A stretch of DNA of 64,000 nt from NCBI GenBank assembly GCA_002077065.1, contig NAJO01000011.1, positions 1,015,001-1,079,000 on the forward strand, in the 5' to 3' direction. The position numbers and the translations under genes are program-made. This DNA comes from Cryoendolithus antarcticus (lineage: Eukaryota > Ascomycota > Dothideomycetes > Cladosporiales > Cladosporiaceae). The notes below the pieces were generated by a model. That model made no database searches and was not told the origin of the DNA. It worked only from the letters and a program-made list of their open reading frames with translations. Shown piece by piece: positions 33,265 to 44,399 of this stretch. Positions within the stretch are counted from its first letter, which is position 1, and each line of letters begins with the position of its first letter.

Positions 33265-34398
33265 CTACAACTTCCCACCCCTCTCCTTCTTGAACTCCTC
33301 CGAGAACGGCTGATCCGTGTAGCCATCCTCACTCTCGGGCTTGTAAAAGGTAGAGCGGTCATAGGGGTTGAGGTCTATGCCGTGTTGAAGTCTGTAAGCC
33401 AGATCCGGATTGCTGATCCAGTACCTCCCAAACACAATCGCGATCTCCCGGTCCTTATATTCCTCCTCCACCGCTCGCTTCGCACTGTCCGGCTTGAAAC
33501 CCCCAGCGATCAACACAGGGCTGTCCTTCGGCCAAAGCTCAACAAGCGGATCGATTTTCTCCGTCGCCTCTGCGTCCGCGGAGCCAGAGATACGGGATTC
33601 GACGAGATGTAAGTAAGCTAGCTTCAAGTCCCGGAGTCCTTTGATGAGGTGCGAGAACTGCGGGTAAGGGTCTTGCATCTTCATGCCCTGAAATGTCGAG
33701 AACGGCGACAGACGGATTCCAGTCTTCTCCGCTCCTACGGCGTCAACGACGGCTTTCGCCACCTCGAGCGCGAAACGGGCGCGCTTCTCGATGCTCCCAC
33801 CGTACCCATCCGTACGGTGATTTGACACGTCTTGCGTAAATTGATCGATCAGGTAGCCATTCGCTGCGTGGATCTCTACGCCGTCGAACGCTGCACCCTC
33901 CACAGCGTCCTTGGCCCCGGTAGCGAAGTCAGAGACATACTGCTTGATTTCGCTTTCCTCGAGAGCACGCGGGACGTGCCCGCCTTCGGACATCGGGATG
34001 GCGGAGGCAGATACAACGTCGCCGCTACCCTCCTTACGCTTCTGCTCCGGATCCGCGGCCCTTCCAAGCGCCCAGAGCTGCAGGTAGATCAAGCCGCCCT
34101 TCTCGTGGACACCAGATACGATGTCTTTCCAGGCCTCGATCTGCTCGGGTGTGACGATGTGGGGCAGGTTTGCCATGCCGCCTGCTGCTGCGGAGACGGG
34201 CGTGGCTTCCGTAATCAGGAGGGTGCCGGGGATGCAGGCGCGTTGGGAGTAGTAGACTTTCATTTTTGGCTGGGGGATGTGGTCGGCGTTTGCGCGGAAG
34301 CGGGTCAAGGGCGCCATTACGAGGCGGGAGGAGAGGGTGTCATTGCCGACTTTGAGGGGGGTGAAGAGGCGGTCGGCGGGGGGGGAGATGGAACCCAT
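33265..34398 (-). CDS. Old Yellow Enzyme family NADH:flavin oxidoreductase
   Basis: A single exon of 377 residues forming an FMN TIM barrel. Landmarks in order: LFTPLKVGNDTLSSRLVMAPLTRFRA at the start, LITEATPVS, LQLWALGR, then the substrate/FMN signature FDGVEIHAANGYLIDQF with NHRTDGYGGSIEKR, and the phosphate-binding segment VLIAGGF ... IVFGRYWISNPDL near the end. OYEs reduce activated alkenes with NADPH; fungal members act in oxidative stress or, when clustered, in secondary metabolism. In classical OYEs the HN/HH pair binds the carbonyl; here it is HAAN. The specific substrate is unknown. No cluster genes flank it. Confidence 0.95.
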   Translation of the reverse strand: MGSISPPADRLFTPLKVGNDTLSSRLVMAPLTRFRANADHIPQPKMKVYYSQRACIPGTLLITEATPVSAAAGGMANLPHIVTPEQIEAWKDIVSGVHEKGGLIYLQLWALGRAADPEQKRKEGSGDVVSASAIPMSEGGHVPRALEESEIKQYVSDFATGAKDAVEGAAFDGVEIHAANGYLIDQFTQDVSNHRTDGYGGSIEKRARFALEVAKAVVDAVGAEKTGIRLSPFSTFQGMKMQDPYPQFSHLIKGLRDLKLAYLHLVESRISGSADAEATEKIDPLVELWPKDSPVLIAGGFKPDSAKRAVEEEYKDREIAIVFGRYWISNPDLAYRLQHGIDLNPYDRSTFYKPESEDGYTDQPFSEEFKKERGGKL

Positions 34399-35142
34399 TG
34401 TTGCAGGTTTGAGTGAGGCAGTCCAGGGGATGAGGTGGGTTTCTGCCTAGGGAGGAAAGACAACGATAATGGTGCTGTTGTCGAGGGGAGGGTGGCGTCA
34501 AGGAATGGCTTTACGATTGCTTGAGAAGAGAAGAAAGCTAGTGTTTGCTGAGGAGCATTTCTCTTACCGACCTATATACTCGCCTCCACGACAATACACT
34601 GCAAAGTCGTGATTTATCAGCGGCCCCATCGCGGATAGCCATTGACGAGTGCCATGAAACTTTCCCTCGCCCAATCTGCCGGGCATGAAGTCAAGCAACG
34701 TCACCGAAAGCCAAGCTTCTGACGGAACTGCCGAATCGGGTATCGCAGCTTTGTAAGATTATCTCTGGGCTCTGCCAATGGGTCTGCGGGCTTCATGTCT
34801 AATGCAGGTATCGACCGCGTGACTACAATGGATACTGAATAGAGGTACCGTAGGAAGAAGCAGAAGGGGACTCTGACCTCATCACGTGATGGTCGCTATC
34901 GCCGACGCCAGAATGTTTATCGTATGATTTATTCTGATGAGCAACCAGACGTGCTCGTCAGGGTGTATCGAACGCTGATTAATGCTCGTCTCTTCCGCCA
35001 GCTATCGTACATACTCTCTGAACTCTTTCCCCACCTGGAATGACCAGTCCAGAGCAGTCAGTTACGCAGGGGGAGCGTCCTCTCGCTCCGCGGCCGCAGC
35101 AAACTCTCCCTATCGCTTACACATCCGCCGTTTGCAACCATT
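34399..35142. other. OYE promoter region and aminotransferase 3' flank
   Basis: No gene seen. A TATATA element near 34573-34578 lies about 175 bp upstream of the OYE start. Confidence 0.45.
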
Positions 35143-36482
35143 TTATCCAGTGATCTTGAAGATACTGGATGCAAGCCTCTCGACATTCCCACTCGTGATA
35201 CCCGCTACACTGATCCGCCCATCCTTCGTAGCATAAACACTGCATTCCTGTGCCAGCCTCTCCATCTCCTCCTTGCCCAACCCAGTGTACGCGAACATCC
35301 CAATTTGGCTCGTGATGTGGCTCCAGTCGCGCTTGCTGCCCAGCTTCTCCAAGTTCTCCTTCAACAGCGCGCGCATGGTGATGATGCGGTCGGCCATCTC
35401 CTTCACCTCGCCGAGCCATTGCTTGTTCAATGCGGGGTCGTTGAGGATTTTGCTCGCGATGCGAGCGCCGTGGACGGGAGGGTTGGAGTAGAGAGGGCGG
35501 ACGAGGATCTTGATTTGGGAGTCGACCTTAGCTTTCTCCTCGGGGGAGGAGGTGACGATGCTGAATGCGCCGACGCGCTCGCCGTAGAGACCCTGGAACT
35601 ACAGTCAGTATAAGGTGTCAATGATAGAGGTAGATGACAGCATACCATATTCTTGGCGAACGACTGAGCCAGACACGGCTGGTGGCCCTCCTTCAGGAAG
35701 TACCGCAGCGCAAACGCATCCTTGTCGGTGTCACCAGACGCAAAGCCCTGGTATGCCATGTCGAAGAAGGGGAAGTGACCGCCCTCCTTCATCGCATCAC
35801 TGATGGCCTTCCACTGCTCCTCCGTAGGGTCGATGCCAGTGGGGTTATGCGCACACGCGTGCAGCAACACCATGCTGCCCTTGGGCATCGCCTTGATGTC
35901 TGCAAGCATGCCATCAAAGTCCAGACCGATCGTGTCCTTGTTGTAGTACTTGTACTGCTTCACCTCAAGCCCGGAGTCAAGGAAGACAGCCTTGTGGTTC
36001 GCCCAGGACGGTGTGGGGATGTAGATAGCCTTGGCATTGGGGTAGAAGCGCTGCAAGAATGCGCCGCCTATCCGCAATGCACCAGTGCCGGAGATGGTCT
36101 GGGTGATGGCGATGCGGCCCTCTTTCAGGGGCGCGCTGTCCTTGCCGTATGCGAGCACTGCAGCAGCTTTGGTGAAGTCGGGCACACCGGTTATGCCGGC
36201 ATACTCCTTGTCCATGTTCTCCTGCACGATCTTCTGCTCGGCAGTGCGGACTGAAGGGAGGACATATGGCTTGCCCTTGTCATCGCGGTAGGCACCTACA
36301 CCGAGGTTGATCTTTTGAGGATGCGAGTCCTTCTTGAAGGCCTCAGTGATGCCGAGAATGGCGTCTGGCGGGCCTTGGGGGACATGCGTCCAGAATGAGG
36401 CGGCGCGAGCGCATTGCTGCTGTGTGAGGGAAAGGCGAGTAGGGGCCGCGGTGGCGCGTTGGAGGACCGTCTTGGAGAGCAT
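35143..36482 (-). CDS. Mitochondrial aspartate aminotransferase
   Basis: Exons 36482-35646 and 35598-35143 (47 bp intron, GTATGC donor) give 430 residues. The presequence [19 protein letters not shown] is mitochondrial. Class-I PLP aminotransferase landmarks are [27 protein letters not shown], the conserved [31 protein letters not shown] and the PLP-lysine segment AQSFAKNM, immediately before the intron. After it come [10 protein letters not shown] and [14 protein letters not shown] with the substrate-binding Arg. The enzyme interconverts aspartate and 2-oxoglutarate with oxaloacetate and glutamate and serves the malate-aspartate shuttle. It is divergent from UTP7 across 285 bp. Confidence 0.97.
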
Positions 36483-36767
36483 GGTAGGCGGTGTTGATGG
36501 TGGAGTGGGTGGTGAGGATGAATGTGGTAGCGGAGCGGAAGAGAGTTGTTACAAGGGGTAAATGCAGATGCAATGGCTGAGGAGTAAGGTGATGATGCGA
36601 ACCATCAAAAGTTCCCCATGGGCGAAACGCTCCTGGAGCTTGGGTCACCTCGAAGAAGTTAGACCCGGTTCGGCAGTCTTATATCCGATAGCCGAACAAC
36701 TTTTTGAGAATGTCTCCAGATCTGCGCAGAGGTCGATACATATTCACGACCTGACAATGCAGTAACG

Positions 36768-38453
36768 ATGGCGCAACTCGAGACGACAGATCTGGTACGA
36801 CCAGACGGAACTGTCAAGCGACGATTCGGCAGCGGGGCACCTACCGCAGCACTGAACGCCGAGCAAGTGGCTGCCGCAGCGAAGAAACGACAGAAAGAAG
36901 CCAATCTGCAATATGGCCGAGGGAAAGGGATACAAACCAGGCAGATCAAGGATCGCAAGCTGAAAGCGAATCTTCGCGCGCTGGAAGACCGCTACAACGA
37001 TGCGACACTCAAGGCCAAAGATGCCGAGATCTTGCTCGAGAACTCGTCTGGACTGCTGCAACCGGAGACTGAGCTCGAGCGGACGTACAAGGTACGGCAG
37101 ACTGACATACAGAGCGATGTTGGTGTGGAGACTGCGAAGAAGGGGTTCCAACTCAAGCTGGACGACTTCGGACCTTACGTGCATGACTACACACGAAATG
37201 GCAAGGACCTCCTACTGGCTGGCAGGAAAGGCCATGTCGCCACGATGGACTGGAGAAGTGGCAAGCTTGGATGCGAGCTGAACTTGGGCGAGACAGTCCG
37301 CGATGCGAAGTGGTTGCACAATAACCAGTACTTCGCAGTGGCCCAGAAGCGGAACGTCTACATCTATGATCACCACGGAATTGAACTTCACAACCTCGAC
37401 CAGCATGTGGAAGTGTCGCACATGGAGTTTCTGCCCTACCACTTCCTCCTCGCAACGATCGGCAACGCAGGCTGGCTCAAGTGGCAGGACACTAGCACCG
37501 GCAAACTCGTAATGCAGACTGGTACTAAGCAAGGCACGCCCACGACCCTTAGTCAGAACCCACACAACGCTATTCTCCACGTCGCTCACCAGAACGGCAC
37601 AGTTTCCCTCTGGTCTCCCAACAGCACAACACCTCTAGTCAAAATGCTCTGCCATCGCGGACCCGTGCGATCCCTCGCCATGGACCGCGAAGGCCACTAC
37701 ATGGTCTCCACAGGCGCCGACTCTAAGATGGCCGTCTGGGACATTCGGACCTACAAGCCCGTACACGAGTATTTTCTCCGTCGGCCGGGCGCCAGCGTCG
37801 CAATCTCAGACCGAAATTTGACAGCTGTAGGCTGGGGAACGCAGACAACAATTTGGTCCGATCTCTTCACCAAGCACAGCGACGACCAGACAAAAGTTCA
37901 ATCACCCTACATGGCCTGGGGTGGTGAAGGCCAGACTATTGAGCGTGTTCGCTGGTGTCCGTTTGAGGATATTCTCGGTATTGGCCACAACCAAGGCTTC
38001 AGCTCGATCATCGTCCCCGGAGCCGGCGAGCCGAACTTTGACGCGCTAGAAGTGAACCCCTACGAGAACACCAAGCAACGGCAAGAAGCCGAAGTGAAAT
38101 CCTTACTGAACAAATTGAAACCCGAGATGATCTCCCTGAACCCCGATTTCGTCGGCTCCTTAGACAGTGCATCAAACCAACAGAAGCGAGACGAGAAAGA
38201 TCTGGATCGCAAGACTGGTGCTGCGGCTGAGAGGGAGAAGATTGAGGATTTGAAGAATCGCCAACGGGGCAAGAATAGCAGTTTGCGGAAGTTCTTGAGG
38301 AAGAAAGGTAACAAGAACGTCATCGATGAGCACAAGACGAGGGTCTTGGAACTGAGAGAGGAGCAGAGGCGGAAGTGGAAGGAAGCTAAGGAAGGGAAGG
38401 CCAAGGAGGAGCTTGGGCCGGCTTTGGCGAGATTTGGGAAGAAAGTGGGTTAA
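36768..38453 (+). CDS. UTP7: SSU processome WD-repeat protein UTP7 (WDR46/BING4)
   Basis: A single exon of 561 residues. A basic N-terminal helix (AALNAEQVAAAAKKRQKEANLQ, RKLKANLRALEDRYND) precedes a WD-repeat propeller (about 125-410; blades with KGHVATMDW, TVSLWSPN, GADSKMAVWDIRTYKPVHEYF). The BING4 C-terminal domain follows: WGGEGQTIERVRWCPFEDILGIGHNQGFSSIIVPGAGEPNFD. The end is a strongly basic Lys/Arg coil. UTP7 is a nucleolar component of the small-subunit processome needed for 18S rRNA maturation. It shares a compact divergent promoter with the aminotransferase gene; I saw no clear PAC or RRPE motif there. Confidence 0.96.
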   Translation: MAQLETTDLVRPDGTVKRRFGSGAPTAALNAEQVAAAAKKRQKEANLQYGRGKGIQTRQIKDRKLKANLRALEDRYNDATLKAKDAEILLENSSGLLQPETELERTYKVRQTDIQSDVGVETAKKGFQLKLDDFGPYVHDYTRNGKDLLLAGRKGHVATMDWRSGKLGCELNLGETVRDAKWLHNNQYFAVAQKRNVYIYDHHGIELHNLDQHVEVSHMEFLPYHFLLATIGNAGWLKWQDTSTGKLVMQTGTKQGTPTTLSQNPHNAILHVAHQNGTVSLWSPNSTTPLVKMLCHRGPVRSLAMDREGHYMVSTGADSKMAVWDIRTYKPVHEYFLRRPGASVAISDRNLTAVGWGTQTTIWSDLFTKHSDDQTKVQSPYMAWGGEGQTIERVRWCPFEDILGIGHNQGFSSIIVPGAGEPNFDALEVNPYENTKQRQEAEVKSLLNKLKPEMISLNPDFVGSLDSASNQQKRDEKDLDRKTGAAAEREKIEDLKNRQRGKNSSLRKFLRKKGNKNVIDEHKTRVLELREEQRRKWKEAKEGKAKEELGPALARFGKKVG

Positions 38454-38703
38454 TGCACTGGCTCAAGAAGAGTTGTGCTCTACGGAATGCCTGGACTTCG
38501 CTACAACGCTCCATAGCTTAGCAAGACGCTGATGCTATGCTACGATAATTACGCCGACACGCCATGCGGAAATAATCGCTCCAGTCATTATCGCGCACAA
38601 TGCCATAAGCAGGACATCACGATCGCGACATCAGAAAACCCTATAAAACGAGCATGTCGAAGCTCTCGCCTCAGATCAAGGTCAGGACATGCCAGCAGAG
38701 CAC

Positions 38704-39715
38704 TCAGTCATCGCCTCTCCACTCATTCCTGGTCAGTGCACTAGGATGCATTCGCCCGCCCTCGACCTGCGAAGCGAGTCTCGCATCGTCATTCAGTCGC
38801 CTTGTCTCGCCGAAGACGCTGTCCTCTTCGCCACCGACGTCTTGCTCAGCGTCGTCGGCATCGTTGTCACGGTACTCGATCTGTCGGGCATTGTTATCGC
38901 CTGGAAGCGTCAGCGTGGAAGGAAGCCAGGAGCTCGTAGCTGGCGAGGGAAGAAGTAGGATGATGAGCTACACGCCAATAAGTCAGCACTCGATTCTCAT
39001 CAAGTCCTCAAGCGGAAATCAAGACGACTTACCTCCCATACCACGACTCCCACAACAACAGCAAGCAACATCCCCGCCACCTTCCTCTCCTCTCCTCGCC
39101 ACCCTTCCAGACACCTCTCCGTCCTTTCGTATCGCACCACACAGGCGTCCCCACCATGCGTAGCATCTGGGAACGGGAATGCCATGTCCTTTACCCCGGA
39201 GAAACCACAACAATTGAACGCATCCTGGATCGCCGTAATCCTCGCAGCGTTCTTGGACCGAAAGAGAGATTGCCAGGTGGAATGCAGATTACACTCCAGC
39301 CCATCTATCGGCCAGATTCTAGTACCTGCGAGCGTACCTATGATCGTCTCATACACTAACAAGAATGCCACTGCTGATAAGAGGATCTTCGATTGCGACA
39401 GGGGCGGCGGAGGTGCGTCGAAGCGGTTCCGAGCATGTTTGCCCTTGGGTGCGAGGGCTGAGGAGAGGGTTTGCGCACCTGAGAGCGTTAGGCCCGCTAG
39501 TGCTGGCAGGGCGGCGGTCAGGGCTGTGAGGATGTTGGGGATTGGGAGGGTGAGGGTTCTGGTGCTGTGGAGGGCGTAGGCTGCGAGGATGGTGAGGGCG
39601 ATGAGGTACTAGGCGAGGTTAGCTCGGTTTAGGAACGGGTGGGGACTGCGGGTTGGGGAGAGCGTACGAGTATGGAGGTCGTGTTGATTAGCGCACGGCG
39701 AGAGAGGAGGGCCAT
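38704..39715 (-). CDS. Fungal tetraspanin
   Basis: Three exons, 39715-39668, 39608-39033 and 38967-38704, join to 295 residues; introns are 59 and 65 bp (GTACGC and GTAAGT donors). Four membrane spans fit: SILYLIALTILAAYAL, a second at NILTALTAALPALAGLTLSG, a third at ILLSAVAFLLVYETIIGTLAG, and the last at MLLAVVVGVVVWELIILLL, which spans the second splice junction. The large extracellular loop contains the tetraspanin CCG signature (FNCCGFSGVKD) and further Cys in DACVVRYERTERC. The cytosolic tail is acidic. Tetraspanins organise membrane microdomains; fungal ones are linked to appressorium function and vesicles. The third exon would be missed without splicing. Confidence 0.85.
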
Positions 39716-40410
39716 TGTCGTTGGTTCTACTTAGTGGACAGTAGGACACTCTTGTCCGGACTTCAGACTCTCAAGAAACTTGATAGACGAGCTTAGGTTT
39801 GAACGTCCAGGTGCATGGGGTTGTAGCTCTGATCGATGCGCGGATTTGCCACTCAATGTCTTCCTCTCATGCATACGCTAGCGTTCGAAGAAGAGAACGA
39901 TGAAATCGCTGCGGGAAAGCAACGAAGCAAAGCGGTAGCGCTGAAAGGTCACACGCGGATTGGGGATGAGTGCGAAGCGTTCACTTGTCACTTCATTTCC
40001 CTGTAGCTACGGCACTGGATGCCGCATCCAAGAGGGTGTGTCGAGTCGCGGGGTAGAGTTTCGTAGCGCGCTGCAGGGTGCCGCTGTGGTGGGATTGTTT
40101 GGCATGTGAGACTTGGCAAATATATGAGTACATCACACTCAGCTTCCTTGCCGGACGAAGCAGTCCTTCATGCGATGGACTGTACTTGTATTCGTACATA
40201 TACTCTGAAGCTTCGCTATGCTGTAATCAATGCTCTTCTCCTCCAGTGACAGCTGGTCTAGCCATGCTTTCATCTCGATGAGAGACCGAGCACAGATCAT
40301 TCAAGTTCGATACCATGCTCGCCCGTGCCATATCAATGTCCCCAATGCTCCATCAACGCCTTTACCGATGCCATGGACCCGAATAGAGAGAACTTCGGAG
40401 GCGGTGCATG
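39716..40410. other. Tetraspanin promoter region
   Basis: About 700 bp without coding signal between the tetraspanin start and the end of the GT34 gene. A weak B-box-like GTTCGAT near 40308 has no partner A box. Confidence 0.5.
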
Positions 40411-41438
40411 CTATCGCCGCCCCTCGCCATCTCGCAATTCCTTCCACCGCACCATCAGCGGCTTCATCTCCATTTCGCAGTTCCTCTTAGGATCTCGTGC
40501 ACAGCCGTGGAAATTGGCGATAAAATCGCCTTCCTGATAATGTCCAGCTAAGAGTTTGTCAGCATCGCTCTTCACACATCACGTCAGACTAAGACTGTGC
40601 ACTCACCCTCCTCACTCCCCGCCACCTCCTTCGTATATCCATTCAACACCCTCTGCGGCACCAAAGCAAGCTTACTGAGCACAGTCCCATGCCACTGCAC
40701 GATATGCTCGAGCGCATGTCCCTCTGCTTTCTGGAAATTATAGCTCCGATATAGTGGATCGTATCAAGCATCCAAAAAGAACTTCGCCCACTCCCCGTTC
40801 CTGAGCAGCATGCTACCGCCCGCCAGACCCTCTTTGTCTTGCGTGAGAATGAAGTCCACCCGCTCTCCCTTGAGGTGAGAGAATGATTTTATCACGCTAT
40901 CCGGGGGAACAACGGGCCGGTCGACGATCATGAGGGATTCGAGTTTGCGGGGGTCGAGGACTTTGAGGTCGAGAGGTTGCGAGGGGTTCATTATGAGAGC
41001 TGTGGAGGTGAGGTAGAAGATCCAGGGGGTGTGGGGGTAGAGCGTCATTGCGTGGCGCATTGAGGGAACTGTGCTCCAGGAGCTGGGTACGCCGGACATG
41101 AGGTCGTAGTCTGTCGTATTCGGGAAGAAGGTGGCGTAGCCGTGTCTGCTTGCATAGTCCTTCCTGTTCTCGATTATGTTCGCCTTGTAGTGTTCGGACT
41201 GCTTCGCGTCGAGGGTTGTGACGATCACGACTGGAGGCGTTCCTGGTGGTGGGCGTGGGGTTGTGGGTGATGAGGATCTCAGGAAGTATAGAAAGACCAG
41301 GACGATGGCAAGGATTCCAAGGCCGTAGGGTGCAAGATTTCGGAGGGTTCGGCGGCGTTGGAAGGTTGAGGCGCGGGGGGTCTGGTATGGTGGGGGGTGG
41401 GAGGTTTTGCGCGGGTAGGGGAATTGCATGGTCGGCAT
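40411..41438 (-). pseudogene. GT34 alpha-1,6-mannosyltransferase-like frame with internal TGA
   Basis: Exons 41438-40607 and 40547-40411 (59 bp intron, GTGAGT donor) form one frame of 322 codons broken only by a TGA at 40764-40766 (codon 225). The protein resembles the Mnn10/Mnn11 group: a TM anchor (GLGILAIVLVFLYFL), VIVTTLDAKQS, SMRHAMTLYPHTPWIFYL, ALIMNPSQPL, and after the stop YDPLYRSYNFQKAEGHALEHIVQWHG and YQEGDFIANFHGCARDP. In relatives the stop position is usually Trp (TGG), one base away from TGA. The usual DxD-like acidic pair before ALIMNP is replaced by TST. Such enzymes build Golgi mannan. Either a recent pseudogene, an allele, or an assembly error; the rest of the frame is undamaged. 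Confidence 0.75.
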
Positions 41439-41941
41439 CTTGGTCGCTGTTGTGTGTGTCTTCCTGGAGAACTCGTGTGACGCCTCTGATATCCGCTGGC
41501 AGAATATTTCAGCCCGCTTCCGTATCAATCCAGTATGCTTGGTATCGTGTCGAGGACCGGGTGCACTTGTGGCTGCTGACACTTCGTATTCAGGGCGTCA
41601 TGATCCGAGCAACGTTCGTAGCAGAAGCAATGGCTGTGGGCTGTAGATGCTGGGTAAGATCTGAAAAGACGCGTCTGTTTGCGCGGTTGGACAAGGTGCT
41701 GGTAGTGCTGCAGATACGTGAGCGCGGTTGCCGTCTCGAGTTTACCCATTGAGGTGTCTGAAGTTAGATAAGGGTGCAGCGGAGCGGGACGTTGGGAAGA
41801 AGCTTTGCAGGGTCCCCACGTGGCAGACACGCGACTCAGGTAAGTCAGGACTCCCGAGACATAACCGTATGTGTCCGCACCATCTCGGTACGTGGAAATC
41901 ATCGTCTGAAGCAATCACGAGCGCGTGAACTACTCAGACAG
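41439..41941. other. Divergent intergenic region, GT34 / mitochondrial GTPase
   Basis: Holds both upstream regions. One ACGCGT occurs at 41669-41674. No gene is seen. Confidence 0.45.
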
Positions 41942-43990
41942 ATGCTACACCTTGTGCGAGCTTCGACACGAGCTGCACGGCTGAGCAAGTCCTCGCAATG
42001 GATTGAACTGTGGCCTGGCAGGGTCTGCCCATCACATCTACTGCCAGCGTGTTCTGGAGGCTATCGTCAAGCCTTCAGCCATGGGTCGAGAAAGCCATTG
42101 CAGGCGATACCGACGGCCGTCGTGAACCCTGTCCTTGACGCGGTCTATGCGATACCGGTAAGTGAAGCTGAATCCGTACCAAAGGCAAAACGAGAACCCT
42201 GGAAGAAACTGCCGACGACTTGTCCAGGCTGCGGTGCACCAAGCCAGACCGTGGACCGGGAAGCAGCTGGATACTATGGGGAGACTCGCCGAAAGCGAGA
42301 CGCGAAGCAGAGTCGACAGCATGAAGAGGATGCTATCTTCAAGCAAGCTTTGAACAATGGCTCCATCGAGGGCACGCCAGGAGACTCGGCTCTCAGTACC
42401 CCTTCTGTGAATGGCGAGTCCACTCCAATATGCGACCGATGCCATATGCTCCACCACAATGGAGCTGGTTCGTCGATCATCCATCCTTCCATGCAAAGCA
42501 TACAGGCCATCATCGAAGAGTCGCCCCACAGGCACAATCACATCTACCACGTCCTCGATGCTGCCGATTTTCCAATGTCACTGATCCCGAACTTGCAACA
42601 CGCACTCGAACTTCCGAGACTACGAACGCAGAACAGGCGGTCGAAGTCCATGCGCTACATACGTGGCCGCGTGGCAGAAGTCAGTTTCATCATTACACGC
42701 AGCGACCTGCTTGCGCCTGTGAAGGAGCAGGTCGATGGCTTGATGCCTTATCTCCAGGATGTTTTGCGGGATGCGCTTGGAAAGAGTGGGCAAAATGTGC
42801 GACTGGGCAATGTGCGATGCGTGTCGGCGAAGCGATCATGGTGGACGAAGCAAGTGAAGGAGGAAATATATGGGCGAGGTGGTGCAGGGTGGATGGTTGG
42901 CAAGGTCAATGTGGGCAAGAGTGCACTGTTCGAGGCGACCTTTCCAAAGGGCCGAGGCAGGGGGGTGAGCATGGAGCTGAAAACGCGGCTTGACAGCGAG
43001 AACGCTGCGGCTGCGAATGCTGCTCATCTAGGTGATGGGATCAATGATGCACTCACAGAGGCACAGTCAGTATCAGAGATGTACAGGCCACCACCAGAAG
43101 CATATCAAGAGTCTGAGATCGACGCCCTCGACGACGAAGCCTTTCTCAATGAGGACGAAGCGCGACTGTTGCCTCCAGCGCAACCAGAAACAGCCTATCC
43201 TCGCATGCCACTCATTTCCTCCCTCCCAGGCACGACCGCCTCACCGATCCGAGTCCCGTTCGGTCAAGGCAAAGGCGAGCTCATCGATTTACCTGGTGTC
43301 GAGCGCAACACGCTGGAGCATCACGTTCTTGCTGAACACCGCTCAGACCTTGTGCTAACGTCGCGCGTCACACCTGAGCAGCACGTCATCAAGCCAGGGC
43401 AATCCCTACTGCTTGGCGGACTGATACGCATCACGCCTAAGACCGAGGATCTAATCATGATGATGTACCCTTTCCTCCCGCCGTCGCTCACGCCGCATGT
43501 GACGAGTACCGAAAAAGCGGTTGCTATACAGAGTGGTTTCTTCCCGGAAACGCAGGAGCCGTACGCTGGCACAGTACCAAGTATCGCCACGCCTACGGCT
43601 AAGACCTCCATAACGAGCGCCGGTAGCTTCGCACTTTCGACTGACGTGACCAAGAAACGCGCTGGTCCCGTTACAGCAGTCGCTGCCGGCAAGCAGAAAG
43701 CGCACGACCTGCCCTACATCGTCTACGCGACTGACATCTTGCTCTCCGGGCTCGGCTGGGTGGAGGTCGTGGCGCAAGTACGGCGTGGCGCTTTTGGAGA
43801 CGCGGGTAAGGTGCCTGAGGTAGAGGTGTGGAGTCCGGAAGGGAAGTACGTGGGTCAGAGGAAGTGCATGAATGGGTGGTTGCTTGGTGGCCCACGGCAG
43901 GGACCGGTGCGGGAGAGGAGGACGAGGGGACGGATGAGTATCGACTTTCAGCGGAGGAAGGCTGGGGGCGCCGGGGGACGGCCGGGCTGA
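41942..43990 (+). CDS. Mitochondrial circularly permuted GTPase (GEP3/MTG3, YqeH-like)
   Basis: 682 residues from the first in-frame ATG at 41942. The N-terminus MLHLVRASTRAARLSK is a presequence. A treble-clef zinc site is formed by CPGCG and CDRCH. The G motifs are permuted, G4 first: IITRSDLL (G4), CVSAKRSWW (G5), then MVGKVNVGKSALF (G1) and DLPGVE (G3), the YqeH order. The C-terminal region has VIKPGQSLLLGGLIRI and DILLSGLGWVEV, the conserved Gly-rich segments of this family. Yeast GEP3/MTG3 is a mitochondrial GTPase needed for small-ribosomal-subunit assembly. The long acidic insert between G1 and G3 is a fungal feature. Confidence 0.88.
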   Translation: MLHLVRASTRAARLSKSSQWIELWPGRVCPSHLLPACSGGYRQAFSHGSRKPLQAIPTAVVNPVLDAVYAIPVSEAESVPKAKREPWKKLPTTCPGCGAPSQTVDREAAGYYGETRRKRDAKQSRQHEEDAIFKQALNNGSIEGTPGDSALSTPSVNGESTPICDRCHMLHHNGAGSSIIHPSMQSIQAIIEESPHRHNHIYHVLDAADFPMSLIPNLQHALELPRLRTQNRRSKSMRYIRGRVAEVSFIITRSDLLAPVKEQVDGLMPYLQDVLRDALGKSGQNVRLGNVRCVSAKRSWWTKQVKEEIYGRGGAGWMVGKVNVGKSALFEATFPKGRGRGVSMELKTRLDSENAAAANAAHLGDGINDALTEAQSVSEMYRPPPEAYQESEIDALDDEAFLNEDEARLLPPAQPETAYPRMPLISSLPGTTASPIRVPFGQGKGELIDLPGVERNTLEHHVLAEHRSDLVLTSRVTPEQHVIKPGQSLLLGGLIRITPKTEDLIMMMYPFLPPSLTPHVTSTEKAVAIQSGFFPETQEPYAGTVPSIATPTAKTSITSAGSFALSTDVTKKRAGPVTAVAAGKQKAHDLPYIVYATDILLSGLGWVEVVAQVRRGAFGDAGKVPEVEVWSPEGKYVGQRKCMNGWLLGGPRQGPVRERRTRGRMSIDFQRRKAGGAGGRPG

Positions 43991-44399
43991 ACGTCTGGAC
44001 AGGAGACGTAACATGGACAAATCTGGCCAGAACGGGCTTGAATTTGAAGCTCCGTCTCCACGACCACACCGCTCTGAAATTGGTGCTCTTCGATCCACAT
44101 TTCAAGGCTCTCCGCTCTCCAGATCTTCTACTGATGCTTGCAGCTGCTGTCGACAAGGCTGTGGAGGTGATCAAAAGTTACGGAGCCTACGCTGTGGCAC
44201 GCGGTTCCAATCCTCTTGAAGTGCATCCTAGAGTGCGCAGTATACAGTTTCGGCGTTGCACTGCGTCCGGCTCGCTGTCACGAGTACGATGACGGAAGCG
44301 TAAGAGCAGTGCCGGTTTCTCGGAGAGCCGAAGGCACGAAACTAAGCGCCGCAGTGCAGATCTTCCAGCTCATCTGAAACGAACCCAAGCCATTAGACT
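43991..44399. other. Short convergent intergenic region
   Basis: 3' flanks of the GTPase gene and the secreted-protein gene. Nothing else supported. Confidence 0.5.

Noticed and set aside
40300..40330. B-box-like AAGTTCGATACC
   Set aside because: No matching A box at the right distance and no acceptor stem.
40764..40766. RIP mutation as the cause of the TGA in the GT34 gene
   Set aside because: A TGG to TGA change here is a CpC to CpT change on the other strand, not the CpA context typical of RIP, and surrounding sequence is not AT-enriched.
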